Shown: positions 50,280 to 59,936 of the stretch, in pieces
Layout: every line of letters starts with the position of its first letter
Position numbering within the stretch: position 1 is the first letter of the stretch
Origin: Comamonadaceae bacterium
GTDB lineage: Bacteria > Pseudomonadota > Gammaproteobacteria > Burkholderiales > Burkholderiaceae_C
Reading direction: 5' to 3'
DNA: 64,000 nt
NCBI GenBank assembly: GCA_021299875.1
Contig: JAJTEW010000008.1
Location: 186,001 to 250,000 of the forward strand
Notes under the pieces: model-generated
Told to the model about the DNA's origin: nothing
Databases searched by the model: none
The model's input: only the letters and a program-made list of their open reading frames with translations
Made by a program: the position numbers and the translations under genes

Positions 50280-50813
50280 TCAACCGCGCAGTTTGGCCGC
50301 CACGGCAGCCACACGCTCGCCATAGGCTTTGGCGGTGTCCAAGTCGCCTTGAGGAATGTCTTCGGCTGGGCTGGTGGGGCCCACTTGGGCCATCAGGCCG
50401 GAATTGGAGCCGATGCGGTTGATGGTGCCGTCATTCATGGCCGGCTGGCCCACCCACACCATGCCTTGTTGCATGGCCAGTGTGATGAAGTACTGGAGGG
50501 TAGACAGCTTGTCGCCGCTGGGGCTGGCCGAAATCGTGAAACCGCCTGCGACCTTGTCCTTCCAGGCGCTGCTGAACCAACGCTTAGACGTGGCATCGGC
50601 AAACTTCTTGAACTGCCACGAAGCCATGCCCATGTAGGTGGGCGAGCCAAAGATGATGGCATCGGCCGCGTCCAAAGCGGTCCAATCGGCATCGGTGATG
50701 TTGCCGTCGGCATCGATCGCGATCACCTGAGCGTTGGCGCCTTGGGCCACATATTGGGCGACGCGCTGGGTGTGGCCGTAGCCAGAGTGGTAAACAACAA
50801 CGGTTTTTGCCAT
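50280..50813 (-). CDS. Flavodoxin/NAD(P)H-quinone reductase-like flavoprotein (WrbA-like)
   Basis: FMN-binding flavodoxin fold of 177 residues. The phosphate-binding loop YHSGYGHTQRVAQYV opens the protein; FGSPTYMGMASWQFKKFAD and GGFTISASPSGDKLSTLQ resemble WrbA/NADPH-FMN reductase proteins. Likely a two-electron quinone reductase for oxidative defence. It follows the pirin gene on the same strand, and a LysR regulator is divergent to that pair. Confidence 0.85.
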   Translation of the reverse strand: MAKTVVVYHSGYGHTQRVAQYVAQGANAQVIAIDADGNITDADWTALDAADAIIFGSPTYMGMASWQFKKFADATSKRWFSSAWKDKVAGGFTISASPSGDKLSTLQYFITLAMQQGMVWVGQPAMNDGTINRIGSNSGLMAQVGPTSPAEDIPQGDLDTAKAYGERVAAVAAKLRG

Positions 50814-50852
50814 GAGAAAAGCTCCTGAAGAAAAATCAGAGGGTTAAAAAAA

Positions 50853-51566
50853 TCAAGCGGCCAGATCGAACACCAGGACTTCTGCGTCCTGCCCTTCGCC
50901 CAAAGCCAAAGAAGACTCGGCCTGCAGCATGGCCGCATCGCCCGCCGTCAGCAACTGGCCATTGACCTGCAGCGCGCCGCGCACCAAAAACACATACGCC
51001 TTTCGCGCCGGATTCAGGTTCATCACCGCACTTTCCGAGCCATCGAACAGACCTGCGTACATGCGGGCATCGGCGTGGATGTCCACCGTGTGAGCGGCCG
51101 CTTGGGCATCGTTTGCGGGCGCGGCCACCAAGGCCAGAAGACCGCGCTTGGCACTTTCGGGCACGGTTTTTTGCTCGTAACCCGGGTCAATGCCCGTCAC
51201 ATTGGGCTCGATCCAGATCTGCAAAAAATGCGTCTGCTCTCCTTGGGCGTGGTTGAACTCGCTGTGGCGCACGCCGCTGCCTGCGCTCATGCGTTGCACG
51301 TCTCCGGGTGGAATGCCCTTCACATTGCCCATGCTGTCTTGGTGCGCCAAATTGCCCGACAGCACGTAGCTGATGATCTCCATGTCGCGGTGGCCATGCG
51401 TGCCAAAGCCAGTGCCAGGCGCAATGCGGTCTTCATTGATCACCCGCAGGTTGCCAAAGCCCATATGGACCGGATCAAAGTAGTTGGCAAAAGAAAAGCT
51501 GTGATACGACTTGAGCCAGCCGTGGTCGGCGTAGCCACGGTCGGCCGATTTGCGGATGTTCAGCAT
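50853..51566 (-). CDS. Pirin family protein (YhaK-like)
   Basis: Cupin-fold pirin of 237 residues. The metal site is visible: HGHRDMEIISYVLSG supplies two His, and RHSEFNHA supplies His and Glu. Bacterial pirins of this kind (E. coli YhaK, YhhW) are redox sensors or quercetinases. Start ATG with AAGGA upstream. The pirin-flavodoxin pair next to a divergent LysR gene suggests a redox or quinone/flavonoid response, which is inference. Confidence 0.9.
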   Translation of the reverse strand: MLNIRKSADRGYADHGWLKSYHSFSFANYFDPVHMGFGNLRVINEDRIAPGTGFGTHGHRDMEIISYVLSGNLAHQDSMGNVKGIPPGDVQRMSAGSGVRHSEFNHAQGEQTHFLQIWIEPNVTGIDPGYEQKTVPESAKRGLLALVAAPANDAQAAAHTVDIHADARMYAGLFDGSESAVMNLNPARKAYVFLVRGALQVNGQLLTAGDAAMLQAESSLALGEGQDAEVLVFDLAA

Positions 51567-51662
51567 GGGGGCGTCCTTTCAAGTAGCCAAGGCTATTAGC
51601 TTGGTGTGAGCCTGAACTTTAGCCCCGCAAGCACCTTTGCAAGTTGCCACAGTTTGCTGGCA

Positions 51663-51683
51663 TCATTCAATAAAATTGAATGA
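51663..51683. promoter_or_regulatory. Perfect palindrome upstream of the LysR gene, putative operator
   Basis: TCATTCAAT, AAA, ATTGAATGA: 9-bp arms, 3-base spacer, ending 13 bases before the LysR-family ATG in the divergent pirin/LysR region. It fits the T-N11-A style of LysR boxes. Its placement over the regulator's own start region suggests autorepression and joint control of the divergent pirin gene. Confidence 0.6.
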
Positions 51684-51696
51684 TCAACCAACCACC

Positions 51697-52635
51697 ATGC
51701 AAACACCCCGAGACTGGCTGACCCCCGAAACCCTGCTCATGCTGCAGACCATTGCGCAAAAAGGCAGCTTTGCTGCTGCCGCCCGGGCTCTGAACTTGGT
51801 GCCCAGCACCCTGACCTACCGGGTGCGCCAACTCGAAGACGCACTCGATGTGTTGCTGTTTGACCGCAGCGCCCGCATGGCCGTGCCCACTGCCGCAGGC
51901 CAAGAGTTGCTGCGCGAAGCCAGCCGCCTGCTCGACGACATGGACGCGGTGGCCAACCGCGTCCGCCGCGTAGCCACAGGCTGGGAGGCGGTGTTCACCG
52001 TGGCGGTGGACAGCATCGTCGCGCGCAGCGTGGTGATGGACCTGTGTGCCAGCTTTTTGGCCCTGGGCTCAACCACCCGACTGCGGCTGCGCTACGAAAC
52101 CCTATCGGGCACTCTGGCTGCGCTGACGTCTGGCCAAGCCGATCTGGCACTTGGGGCGGTGGCCATACCAGGGCTGCCAAAAGACATACACCACCTGGAA
52201 CTGGGGCCAGTGCCCTTTGTGTTTGCCGTGGCCGCACACCACCCCTTGGCCGCTGCCCCCGAGCCGCTGACCGATGCCCTGCTGGCGCAACACCGCGCCG
52301 TGGCCGTGGCCGACTCGGTCAGCCGGGGCACGGGGCTGACCATTGGCCTTTTGGGTGGGCAGGACGTGTTCACTGTGCCCGACATGCCCAGCAAACTCGA
52401 AGCTCAATTGCGCGGCTTGGGCGGCGGATTCTTGCCAGAATCGCTGGCGCGCCCCTACATCGACAAAGGCCTGCTGGTGGCCAAGCAAGTCCTCACGCCC
52501 CGGACCAATACTTGCCATTACGCCTGGCGCGACACCCGCCAAACCCGTGCAGGGCAGGCCCTCAAATGGTGGCTCCAGCAACTTGACAATCAGACCACGC
52601 GTGCAGCCTTGCTGGGTCTTCATCCCCGTGTGTGA
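51697..52635 (+). CDS. LysR-family transcriptional regulator
   Basis: 312 residues. N-terminal winged helix-turn-helix (TPETLLMLQTIAQKGSFAAA then ARALNLVPSTLTYRVRQLED) and a C-terminal periplasmic-binding-like effector domain from ~95. I chose the ATG of MQTPRDWL; the longer frame lies across the palindrome. Divergent from the pirin-flavodoxin pair, which it probably controls. Effector unknown. Confidence 0.92.
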   Translation: MQTPRDWLTPETLLMLQTIAQKGSFAAAARALNLVPSTLTYRVRQLEDALDVLLFDRSARMAVPTAAGQELLREASRLLDDMDAVANRVRRVATGWEAVFTVAVDSIVARSVVMDLCASFLALGSTTRLRLRYETLSGTLAALTSGQADLALGAVAIPGLPKDIHHLELGPVPFVFAVAAHHPLAAAPEPLTDALLAQHRAVAVADSVSRGTGLTIGLLGGQDVFTVPDMPSKLEAQLRGLGGGFLPESLARPYIDKGLLVAKQVLTPRTNTCHYAWRDTRQTRAGQALKWWLQQLDNQTTRAALLGLHPRV

Positions 52636-52712
52636 CAAGGTCCTGTTCCTCGGGCATCGGGAATAACCCACCCGGGCAGTTTCTGGTCCCTTTTCTCAGC
52701 TAAAGTGATCCC

Positions 52713-53759
52713 ATGACAACACAACACATCGCCATCATCGGTGTCGGCATGGCCGGCGTCACTTGCGCTCGCACTTTGCGTCAAGCGGGGCACAACGTCA
52801 CCCTCTTTGAAAAAAGCCGAGGCCTCGGGGGACGCATGTCCACTCGTGCCAGTGCGTTTGGCAGCTTTGACCACGGTGCGCAGTACTTCACTGTGCGCGA
52901 CCCGCGTTTTGAACTGGCCATCGGCACGGCCCCGGGCGTGTCCAAAGCCTGGAGCGCCAATGCCGTGCGTGTACTTGACCCCAATGGGCGTGTCATTGAA
53001 GCCGGCCTGCCCGGCGGCGAGCGCCACTGGGTTGCAGCGCCTGGCATGAACGCTTTGGTCAAGGCCTGGGCGACGCCTTTGGTCGAAGACGGCAATGTGC
53101 AGCTGCAAACCCGGGTGACCCAAATCGTGGTTGACCCACTGAGGAAAAACGGCTGGCAGCTGCAAACCGAAACAGCGGATGGCGGACAACACGTCTTCGC
53201 TGGATTTGACAAAGTCATCTTGGCCATTCCACCCGAACAAGCCAAAGCTTTGCTCAAGGCTTCGGGCCTGAGCGATCTGGCCCACCCGCTGGACACGGTG
53301 CGGGTGGACCCTTGTTGGACCTTGATGCTGGCCTACCCCCAAGCTGTACAACCCGACCTGATCACCATCGGCCCCCAATGGAACGCCGCCCGCAGCACCC
53401 ACCACCGGATTGCCTGGATGGCCCGCGAGTCGTCTAAACCTGCTCGAGAGCGCATCGAGCGCTGGACCGTGCAGGCCAGTGCCCCTTGGTCTGCCGAGCA
53501 TGTGAACGACAGCCCCGATCGCGTCAAAGGCAAACTCATCAAGGCCTTTGCCGAAATCTCCGGCATCCGCGTCACGCCTGCCCACGCCGAAGTCCACCGC
53601 TGGCTGTACGCCAAAACTGTCCAGCCTTTGGGACAAAGCTTTTTGTGGTCCAAAGAGCAAGGCATCGGCCTGTGCGGCGACTGGTGTTTGGGCCACCGGG
53701 TTGAAGACGCCTTCGTCTCGGGCCTGGAGCTGGCCATGGCGGTGCTCAAAAAGCGCTGA
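52713..53759 (+). CDS. FAD-dependent oxidoreductase, renalase-like
   Basis: 348 residues of the NAD(P)/FAD-dependent amine oxidase-like group. The dinucleotide fold IAIIGVGMAGVTCARTL is at the N-terminus, followed by LFEKSRGLGGRMSTR and DHGAQYFTVRDPRF, and a C-terminal FAD contact GLCGDWCLGHRVEDAFVSG. Similar proteins are annotated as renalase-like or deoxyribodipyrimidine photolyase-associated. Substrate unknown. gluQ follows 20 bases later. Confidence 0.88.
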   Translation: MTTQHIAIIGVGMAGVTCARTLRQAGHNVTLFEKSRGLGGRMSTRASAFGSFDHGAQYFTVRDPRFELAIGTAPGVSKAWSANAVRVLDPNGRVIEAGLPGGERHWVAAPGMNALVKAWATPLVEDGNVQLQTRVTQIVVDPLRKNGWQLQTETADGGQHVFAGFDKVILAIPPEQAKALLKASGLSDLAHPLDTVRVDPCWTLMLAYPQAVQPDLITIGPQWNAARSTHHRIAWMARESSKPARERIERWTVQASAPWSAEHVNDSPDRVKGKLIKAFAEISGIRVTPAHAEVHRWLYAKTVQPLGQSFLWSKEQGIGLCGDWCLGHRVEDAFVSGLELAMAVLKKR

Positions 53760-53779
53760 TCACCTGACGCTGACCCCAC

Positions 53780-54706
53780 ATGGCTGAGGTTTACACAGGC
53801 CGGTTTGCACCCTCGCCAACCGGCCTTTTGCATGCAGGCTCACTGGTTGCCGCGTTGGCCAGTTGGCTCGATGCACGTGCACATGGTGGCCCGTGGCTGG
53901 TGCGCATCGAAGACGTGGACACGCCGCGCTGTGTGCCGGGGGCCGATCTGGCCATCTTGCAGCAATTGGCCGATTGCGGTTTGGTGCCCGACGTCCCAGT
54001 GCTGTGGCAAAGCCAGCGCCACGCGGCTTACCAGGGCGCACTGGACATGCTGATCCAAAAAGGCTGGGCCTACCCCTGCGGCTGCTCGCGCAAAGACATT
54101 GAAACCGCCATCGAATCAGCGCAAGCCCAGTCGGTCGCGCGTCACCATGCGGCGGTTTACCCTGGCACCTGCCGTGATGGATTGAACGGCAAACCCGCCC
54201 GCGCCTGGCGGCTCGATGTGCAGGCCGTGCAAACCGCGCTGGGCCAGCCCACCCTCACCCATTGGACCGACCGCCGCCTGGGGCCGCAGCAGCAAAACGT
54301 GTGTGAAGAAGTGGGTGATTTTGTGCTGCGCCGCGCCGATGGCCTGTGGGCCTACCAACTGGCTGTGGTGGTGGATGATGCAGCGCAAGGCATCACCCAT
54401 GTGGTGCGCGGCCAAGACTTGGCCGACAACACGGCCAGGCAGATCGTCCTGCAACGGGCCTTGGGGCTGGCCACGCCCCAATACCTGCACACGCCACTGG
54501 TGCTGGGTGCCAATGGTGAAAAACTCAGCAAACAAAACGGGGCCTTGGCGCTGGACCTGCAGCACCCCTTGCAGGCGCTGAACACAGCGGCACAGGCCTT
54601 GGGACTGCCCAGGCTGCCCGAACACACGCCCATTGACCAAGCCTTGACCCGTTGGACGACTTTGCACGCCAACACCTTGGGTACAGCGTTTGCATCCAAA
54701 GCATGA
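53780..54706 (+). CDS. gluQ: Glutamyl-Q tRNA(Asp) synthetase
   Basis: Truncated GluRS paralogue that attaches Glu to queuosine-34 of tRNA-Asp, without an anticodon-binding domain. 308 residues, the expected short length. [15 protein letters not shown] contains the HIGH-like site, and [10 protein letters not shown] the KMSKS-like site (near residue 250). The CGCSR..YPGTCR Cys set binds zinc. Confidence 0.95.
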   Translation: MAEVYTGRFAPSPTGLLHAGSLVAALASWLDARAHGGPWLVRIEDVDTPRCVPGADLAILQQLADCGLVPDVPVLWQSQRHAAYQGALDMLIQKGWAYPCGCSRKDIETAIESAQAQSVARHHAAVYPGTCRDGLNGKPARAWRLDVQAVQTALGQPTLTHWTDRRLGPQQQNVCEEVGDFVLRRADGLWAYQLAVVVDDAAQGITHVVRGQDLADNTARQIVLQRALGLATPQYLHTPLVLGANGEKLSKQNGALALDLQHPLQALNTAAQALGLPRLPEHTPIDQALTRWTTLHANTLGTAFASKA

Positions 54707-54754
54707 TTCACACATCACATGTGTGAATTTCATGCCATTGGGGGAGGTCAAACC

Positions 54755-55090
54755 ATGAACATCACCTTGTCTGTGGACGAGCGGGTCGCAGAATCTGCGC
54801 GTGAAGCAGCCCGAAAAATGGGCAAAAGCAGGTGCTTCATCGACACCCACTTCTTGGTTTACGCCGACAGCACCGACGAGCCCCACAAACAGCGCATCGC
54901 CATCGACTTGCTGAGGCACCTGCGGTTTCAACGTTTGGGGGTTTTGTCCACGCAGGTGCTCAACGAGTACATCCAAGTTGGCCTGCGCAAAATGGGACTG
55001 CCCCACAGCCATGTTCGCGCGCAACTGCAGTGCTACCGACAAATGGACCTGGCGGGCGTGACGCCAGACACCATCGAGCAGCCGCGATAA
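54755..55090 (+). pseudogene. Fused vapB-vapC toxin-antitoxin remnant
   Basis: The first ~25 residues ([20 protein letters not shown] then KMGKS) look like the N-terminus of a ribbon-helix-helix VapB-type antitoxin. They run straight into a PIN-domain toxin start, [20 protein letters not shown], which in intact pairs is a separate downstream gene. The PIN part keeps the first Asp (FIDT) and the Glu ([10 protein letters not shown]) but ends at [10 protein letters not shown], about 40 residues short, without the third acidic motif. So both the antitoxin C-terminus and the toxin C-terminus are missing; the fused product should be inactive. An earlier in-frame ATG at 54719 has no ribosome-binding advantage, whereas GGGGAGG precedes this start. 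Confidence 0.75.
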
Positions 55091-55134
55091 TCGCAGGCTT
55101 TGCACAACACTTCGGCACCCAAGCCACCGCCCTC

Positions 55135-55884
55135 ATGACGACCCCAGAGAACAGCCAGCAGCAGCCTGCCCAAGACCATGTCACCCACAAGGCTGCCACC
55201 GACGCACCCTTCATGCGGCAGATCAAAACCTATGTGCTGCGCGCCGGACGCATGGGCTCGGGCCAAATGCGCGCATTTGAGCAATTCGGCCCCCAGTTCT
55301 TGATCCCCTACCGTGCAGAGCGCCTGGACGTGCAAGCCGCATTTGGACGCGATGCCCCGCTGATTCTGGAGATTGGTTTTGGCATGGGCGACGCGACAGC
55401 CACGATCGCACAAGTGCGCCCGGGTGATAACTTTTTGTGCGGCGAGGTGCATGAGCCGGGCGTGGGTGCCTTGCTCAAGCGATGCGGCGAAGAGCGCATT
55501 GGCAACATCCGCATCGTGCAGCACGATGCGATCGAGGTCATGGACCACATGTTGGGCGAGGGCAGCCTGGACGGCGTGCACATCTTTTTCCCAGACCCTT
55601 GGCACAAAAGCCGCCACCACAAGCGCCGCCTGATCCAGTCGCCTTTCATCCAGCGACTGGCCCAGCACATCAAGCCAGGGGGTTACCTGCACCTGGCCAC
55701 CGACTGGCAGCCCTACTCCGAGCAAATGATGGGTGTGCTGCGCGCCGAGCCATTGCTGGTCAACACCAGCGATGCGCCCGATGGTTTTGCCGCCAAGCCC
55801 GACTACCGGCCGCTCACCAAGTTTGAAAACCGGGGCCTCAAACTCGGCCACGGGGTGTGGGACCTGGTGTTCCGCCGGGTCTGA
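55135..55884 (+). CDS. trmB: tRNA (guanine-N7)-methyltransferase
   Basis: Methylates G46 of tRNA. About 249 residues. SAM-binding [17 protein letters not shown] (near residue 80), [12 protein letters not shown], and the TrmB signature [17 protein letters not shown], followed by [11 protein letters not shown] chose the ATG of [12 protein letters not shown]; the upstream frame overlaps the vapBC remnant. Confidence 0.96.
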   Translation: MTTPENSQQQPAQDHVTHKAATDAPFMRQIKTYVLRAGRMGSGQMRAFEQFGPQFLIPYRAERLDVQAAFGRDAPLILEIGFGMGDATATIAQVRPGDNFLCGEVHEPGVGALLKRCGEERIGNIRIVQHDAIEVMDHMLGEGSLDGVHIFFPDPWHKSRHHKRRLIQSPFIQRLAQHIKPGGYLHLATDWQPYSEQMMGVLRAEPLLVNTSDAPDGFAAKPDYRPLTKFENRGLKLGHGVWDLVFRRV

Positions 55885-55885
55885 C

Positions 55886-56803
55886 ATGCGCGAATCCGGG
55901 CACCCACTTCAGTTGCCCATGCGCAAGGGCGTGAGCGCCAGCGTGGTGTCGGTGCCGCAAGGCGCACCCCACTTGCTTGATTTTTTGGCCCAGCGCATGC
56001 CCGGTATTTCGCGCAGCGAATGGGCTGAACGCTTGGCGCAAGGCTTGGTGCTGCACGAGAGCGGCCAAGTGGCCCTGCCCGACCAAAGTTGCCAACCGGG
56101 CCAGCGCCTGTACTACTACCGGCATCTGGCCGATGAACCCCTGCTGCCGTTTCAGGCACAGGTCTTGTTTGAAGACGAGCACTTGCTGGTGGTGGACAAA
56201 CCGCACTTCATGCCTGTCACGCCCACGGGCCGTTACGTGCAGCAAAGCCTTTTGGTGCAGCTCAAGCACCAGACGGGCTGCGCCGATTTGGTGCCACTGC
56301 ACCGCATCGACCGCGAAACCGCGGGTTTGGTCTTGTTCGGCAAACGCCTGCAAGAGCGCCACGCTTACCACGCGCTGTTTCGGGATCATCAGATCCACAA
56401 GACCTACCACGCAGTGGCAGCGCATGCGCCGCACCTGAAACTGCCGCTGGTGCTCACCAGCCGCTTGGTGCCGGGCGAGCCGTTTTTCAGAACGCAGGAA
56501 GTGCCGGGGCCAGCCAACAGCGAAACCCGCATCGCCTTGCTGCACACCGATGGCCTGCGGACGCTGTATGCGCTGAAGCCCATCAGCGGCAAGCGCCACC
56601 AACTGCGGGTACACATGAACGCCCTGGGCATACCGATCGAAGGCGACCAGTTCTACCCCACGGTCTTACGTGGCCCGGACGCACCGGAAGATTTCAGCCA
56701 GCCTTTGCAACTCTTGGCCCATTCGGTGCGATTCACCGATCCAATCACCGGCCAAACCCGCGAGTGGACCAGCGAACTGCATTTGGCACTTCGTCCGCCT
56801 TGA
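55886..56803 (+). CDS. RluA-family pseudouridine synthase
   Basis: About 305 residues. An S4-like N-terminal region (MPGISRSEWAERLAQGLVL) precedes the catalytic domain, whose Asp is in LHRIDRETAGLVLF (near residue 141); GKRHQLRVHMNALGIPI closes it. This matches the RluA/TruC group; the exact rRNA or tRNA target is not readable. Starts two bases after the trmB stop. Confidence 0.92.
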   Translation: MRESGHPLQLPMRKGVSASVVSVPQGAPHLLDFLAQRMPGISRSEWAERLAQGLVLHESGQVALPDQSCQPGQRLYYYRHLADEPLLPFQAQVLFEDEHLLVVDKPHFMPVTPTGRYVQQSLLVQLKHQTGCADLVPLHRIDRETAGLVLFGKRLQERHAYHALFRDHQIHKTYHAVAAHAPHLKLPLVLTSRLVPGEPFFRTQEVPGPANSETRIALLHTDGLRTLYALKPISGKRHQLRVHMNALGIPIEGDQFYPTVLRGPDAPEDFSQPLQLLAHSVRFTDPITGQTREWTSELHLALRPP

Positions 56804-56822
56804 GTCGTTTGGGTGGCTTGAC

Positions 56823-59800
56823 TCAGCCCGGCAGCAAACCCGCCAGCAACTGGCTCAGGTGCACGGCCTCTCGCTGAGCGCCATCCTGAATTTGGTGGCG
56901 GCAACTGGTGCCATCGGCGACCACGATCGCGTCGGGCTGAGCGCGCACTGCAGGCAGCAGACTCAGCTCGGCCATTTGCATCGACACGTCGAAGTGGCTG
57001 GCCTCGTAGCCAAAACTGCCGGCCATGCCGCAGCAGCTGCTCTCGATCAACTGCGGCTTGGCCCCGGGAATCCAGCGCAAGACCTCCATCACGGGTGACA
57101 CCGCGTCAAAAGCTTTTTGATGGCAATGGCCGTGCAGCAAGACCGGGCGGTCCACCGGGGCAATCTGCGCTTTGAGCGCGTCCAGCTGCCCAGCTTGGGC
57201 TTCCCGGGCCAAAAACTCTTCAAACAGCAACGCCTGCTGGGCGATTTTTTGAGCGCCCTCGCCCAAACCCATCACCAGCAACTCGTCGCGCAAGGTGAGC
57301 AAACACGAGGGCTCTAGACCCACGATGGCCAAACCGCGCTCGGCAAAAGGCAGCAGACTTTGCACGACTTCGCTGGCCTTTTCGCGGGCTTTGTCCACCA
57401 TACCGCTGGCCAAATAGGTGCGCCCGCAGCACAAGTGCTGGCCGTCTTCTTGCAACTTGGTGGCCACATGCACGGTGTAGCCAGCCGCCTGCAGCACCTT
57501 CACAGCCGCATGCGCGTTGGCCGACTCCAAGTAGCCGTTGAAGGTGTCCACAAACAAGACCACGCCGCGCGTGCAGGCCAAGACTTCGGCACGGCTGGCG
57601 GTGGCCTGTGCGGGCTTGGGCTGGGTGTTGAAGAAGTGCCGCGTTTGCCACTGCGGCAAACTGCGCTTGGCCGACAGGCCCAAGAGCTTTTCAGTCAACG
57701 CGGCCAACAGCGGCATGCGGTTGCGCAGGTTGAGAGCCGGGGCCAGGCGGGCCGCCCAGCGGGCGTAGTCGGGCAAATGGGCCACCAATTTGTCTTGCAG
57801 CGTGTGGCCGTGCTTGGCCTTGTAGTGCTGCAAAAACTCGACCTTCATCTTGGCCATGTCCACCCCGGTGGGACAATCGCGTTTGCAGCCTTTGCAGCCC
57901 ACACACAGGTCCATCGCATCATGAACCGCTTGGCTGGACAAGGCGTCTTGGCCCGCCAGACCCTCAATCTGCCCGCTCAGGGCCATGCGCAAGGTGTTGG
58001 CGCGGCCGCGCGTCAGGTGCTGCTCATCGCGGGTCACACGGTAGCTGGGGCACATGGTGCCCGCATCGAACTTGCGGCAGTGCCCGTTGTTGTTGCACAT
58101 TTCCACCGCTTTGGCCAGGCCTTGGGCTGGGTCACCGCCGGTGCCGGGTGCGCTGGTTTGCTCGGTCACCGGGTCGTTTTGCACGTCCCAGGCGCGCCAG
58201 TCGAGTGCTGTTTGGATGGACACCACCTTGTACGTCGGGGGGAAACGCATCAAGGACGTGTCGTCCATTTTGGGCGGGTTGACGATGCGCTGGGGGCACA
58301 GCAGTTGCTGCGGGTCCATTTCCTGTTTGATGCGGGCAAAGGCCTCGGTAATGCGCGGGCCGAACTGCCAGCCGATCCACTCGCCCCGGCACAGGCCATC
58401 GCCATGTTCACCGCTGAAGGCGCCTTTGTAGCGTCGCACCAGTTCACTCGCCTCTTCGGCAATGGCGCGCATTTTGGCAGCGCCATCGCGGCGCATGTCG
58501 AGGATGGGGCGCACATGCAATGTGCCCACCGAGGCGTGGGCGTACCAAGTGCCGCGGCTGCCGTATTTGCGAAACACGCCGGTCAGGGCGTCGGTGTACT
58601 CGGCCAGGCTTTCCAGCGGCACCGCACAGTCCTCGATGAAGCTCACCGGCTTGCCGTCGCCGCGCAGGCTCATCATGATATTCAGGCCCGCCTTGCGAAC
58701 TTCCCACAGATTTTTCTGCGGCGCATCGTCCACCATCTCGACCACACTGCCGGGCAAGCCCAGGTCGCCCATCAGCTCCACCAGTTCCTTGATCTTGTGC
58801 GCGATATCGCCCTTGCTCGGCCCGGAAAACTCCACCAGCAGCACCGCCTCGGGCATGCCGCCGTTGATGTGCGGCGACAAGGCGGTGCGGATGGTGGGTG
58901 CAAACGCCGGGTTCTGCAAAGACAGCTCGATCATGGTGCGGTCCACCAACTCGACCGCCGACAGTTGCCCCTCCGGCATGCCCTGGCCCAGTTTGACGAT
59001 GTGTTGCGCCGCGTCCATCGCCTGGTAAAAAGTCGGGAAGTTCACCACCCCCAGCACCTTGGCGCGGGGCAACTCGGCCAAACGCAGGGTGAGCGAACGC
59101 GTGAGCGCCAGCGTGCCCTCGCTGCCAATCAGCAAATGCGCCAAGTTGACCGAGCCGTCCGCCGTGTAAGGCCGCTCGTTCTGGTTGCGGAAAATGTCCA
59201 GGTTGTAACCGGCCACACGGCGCAACACTTTGGGCCAGTGGGCGTCCATCTCGCTGGCGTGTTGCAGCGCCAAGTCGCGCACAAAGTCGCCAATCTGGCG
59301 CACACGGCCTTGGGCTTGTTCATAGGCGCCAAACTCGAGCAAGCTGCCGTCGGCCAACCAAGCCTCAGCACCCAGCACGTTGTGCACCATGTTGCCGTAG
59401 GCAATCGAGCGGCTGCCACAAGAGTTGTTGCCCGCCATGCCGCCCAGCGTGGCCTGGGCGCTGGTGGACACGTCCACCGGGTACCACAGGCCATGCGTTT
59501 TGAGGGCAGCATTCAGGTGGTCCAGCACCAGGCCTGGCTCCACGGTGGCGGTGCGCTGCGCCGGGTCCACTGCAAGAATCTTGCGCATGTATTTGGAGTG
59601 GTCTATGACCAGACCCGCGCCCACGGTTTGCCCGCACTGACTGGTGCCGCCGCCGCGCGGCACGATGGGCACGCCCACGTCACGGCAAATGTCCAGCGCC
59701 ACGCGCACATCGGCTTCGTCACGCGGCACGAAAACGCCCACAGGCATTTCCTGATAAATCGAAGCATCGGTGGCGTAGCGGCCCCGGTCGGCAGGAGAAA

Positions 59801-59936
59801 ACAAGACCTCACCCCGGGTGTCGGAACGCAAGCGCTTGGCCAACAACCCGGCCACCTCGTTGCTGGTGCGCGCGACCTTGTCGTAAGCATGCCGGGGCAA
59901 GGATTTGGACAAGTCGATCGGCAAAGGGGCGTTCAT
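56823..59936 (-). CDS. ydiJ: FAD and Fe-S containing 2-hydroxyacid dehydrogenase, YdiJ family
   Basis: 1037 residues (E. coli YdiJ 1018). Order: N-terminal FAD-binding PCMH domain (VPRGGGTSQCGQTVGAGLVI, GGMAGNNSCGSRSIAYGNM), FAD-oxidase C-terminal domain, a [4Fe-4S] ferredoxin-like domain with CNNNGHCRKFDAGTMCPSY and CVGCKGCKRDCPTGVDM, and a CCG-type domain with LCCGRTYLASGMV, HGHCHQKA and ESSCCGMAGSFGYE. Related enzymes oxidise D-2-hydroxyglutarate or D-lactate and pass electrons to the respiratory chain; the substrate here is not certain. Its ATG overlaps the TGA of the GntR gene's original frame, so both were one operon. Confidence 0.9.
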   Translation of the reverse strand: MNAPLPIDLSKSLPRHAYDKVARTSNEVAGLLAKRLRSDTRGEVLFSPADRGRYATDASIYQEMPVGVFVPRDEADVRVALDICRDVGVPIVPRGGGTSQCGQTVGAGLVIDHSKYMRKILAVDPAQRTATVEPGLVLDHLNAALKTHGLWYPVDVSTSAQATLGGMAGNNSCGSRSIAYGNMVHNVLGAEAWLADGSLLEFGAYEQAQGRVRQIGDFVRDLALQHASEMDAHWPKVLRRVAGYNLDIFRNQNERPYTADGSVNLAHLLIGSEGTLALTRSLTLRLAELPRAKVLGVVNFPTFYQAMDAAQHIVKLGQGMPEGQLSAVELVDRTMIELSLQNPAFAPTIRTALSPHINGGMPEAVLLVEFSGPSKGDIAHKIKELVELMGDLGLPGSVVEMVDDAPQKNLWEVRKAGLNIMMSLRGDGKPVSFIEDCAVPLESLAEYTDALTGVFRKYGSRGTWYAHASVGTLHVRPILDMRRDGAAKMRAIAEEASELVRRYKGAFSGEHGDGLCRGEWIGWQFGPRITEAFARIKQEMDPQQLLCPQRIVNPPKMDDTSLMRFPPTYKVVSIQTALDWRAWDVQNDPVTEQTSAPGTGGDPAQGLAKAVEMCNNNGHCRKFDAGTMCPSYRVTRDEQHLTRGRANTLRMALSGQIEGLAGQDALSSQAVHDAMDLCVGCKGCKRDCPTGVDMAKMKVEFLQHYKAKHGHTLQDKLVAHLPDYARWAARLAPALNLRNRMPLLAALTEKLLGLSAKRSLPQWQTRHFFNTQPKPAQATASRAEVLACTRGVVLFVDTFNGYLESANAHAAVKVLQAAGYTVHVATKLQEDGQHLCCGRTYLASGMVDKAREKASEVVQSLLPFAERGLAIVGLEPSCLLTLRDELLVMGLGEGAQKIAQQALLFEEFLAREAQAGQLDALKAQIAPVDRPVLLHGHCHQKAFDAVSPVMEVLRWIPGAKPQLIESSCCGMAGSFGYEASHFDVSMQMAELSLLPAVRAQPDAIVVADGTSCRHQIQDGAQREAVHLSQLLAGLLPG

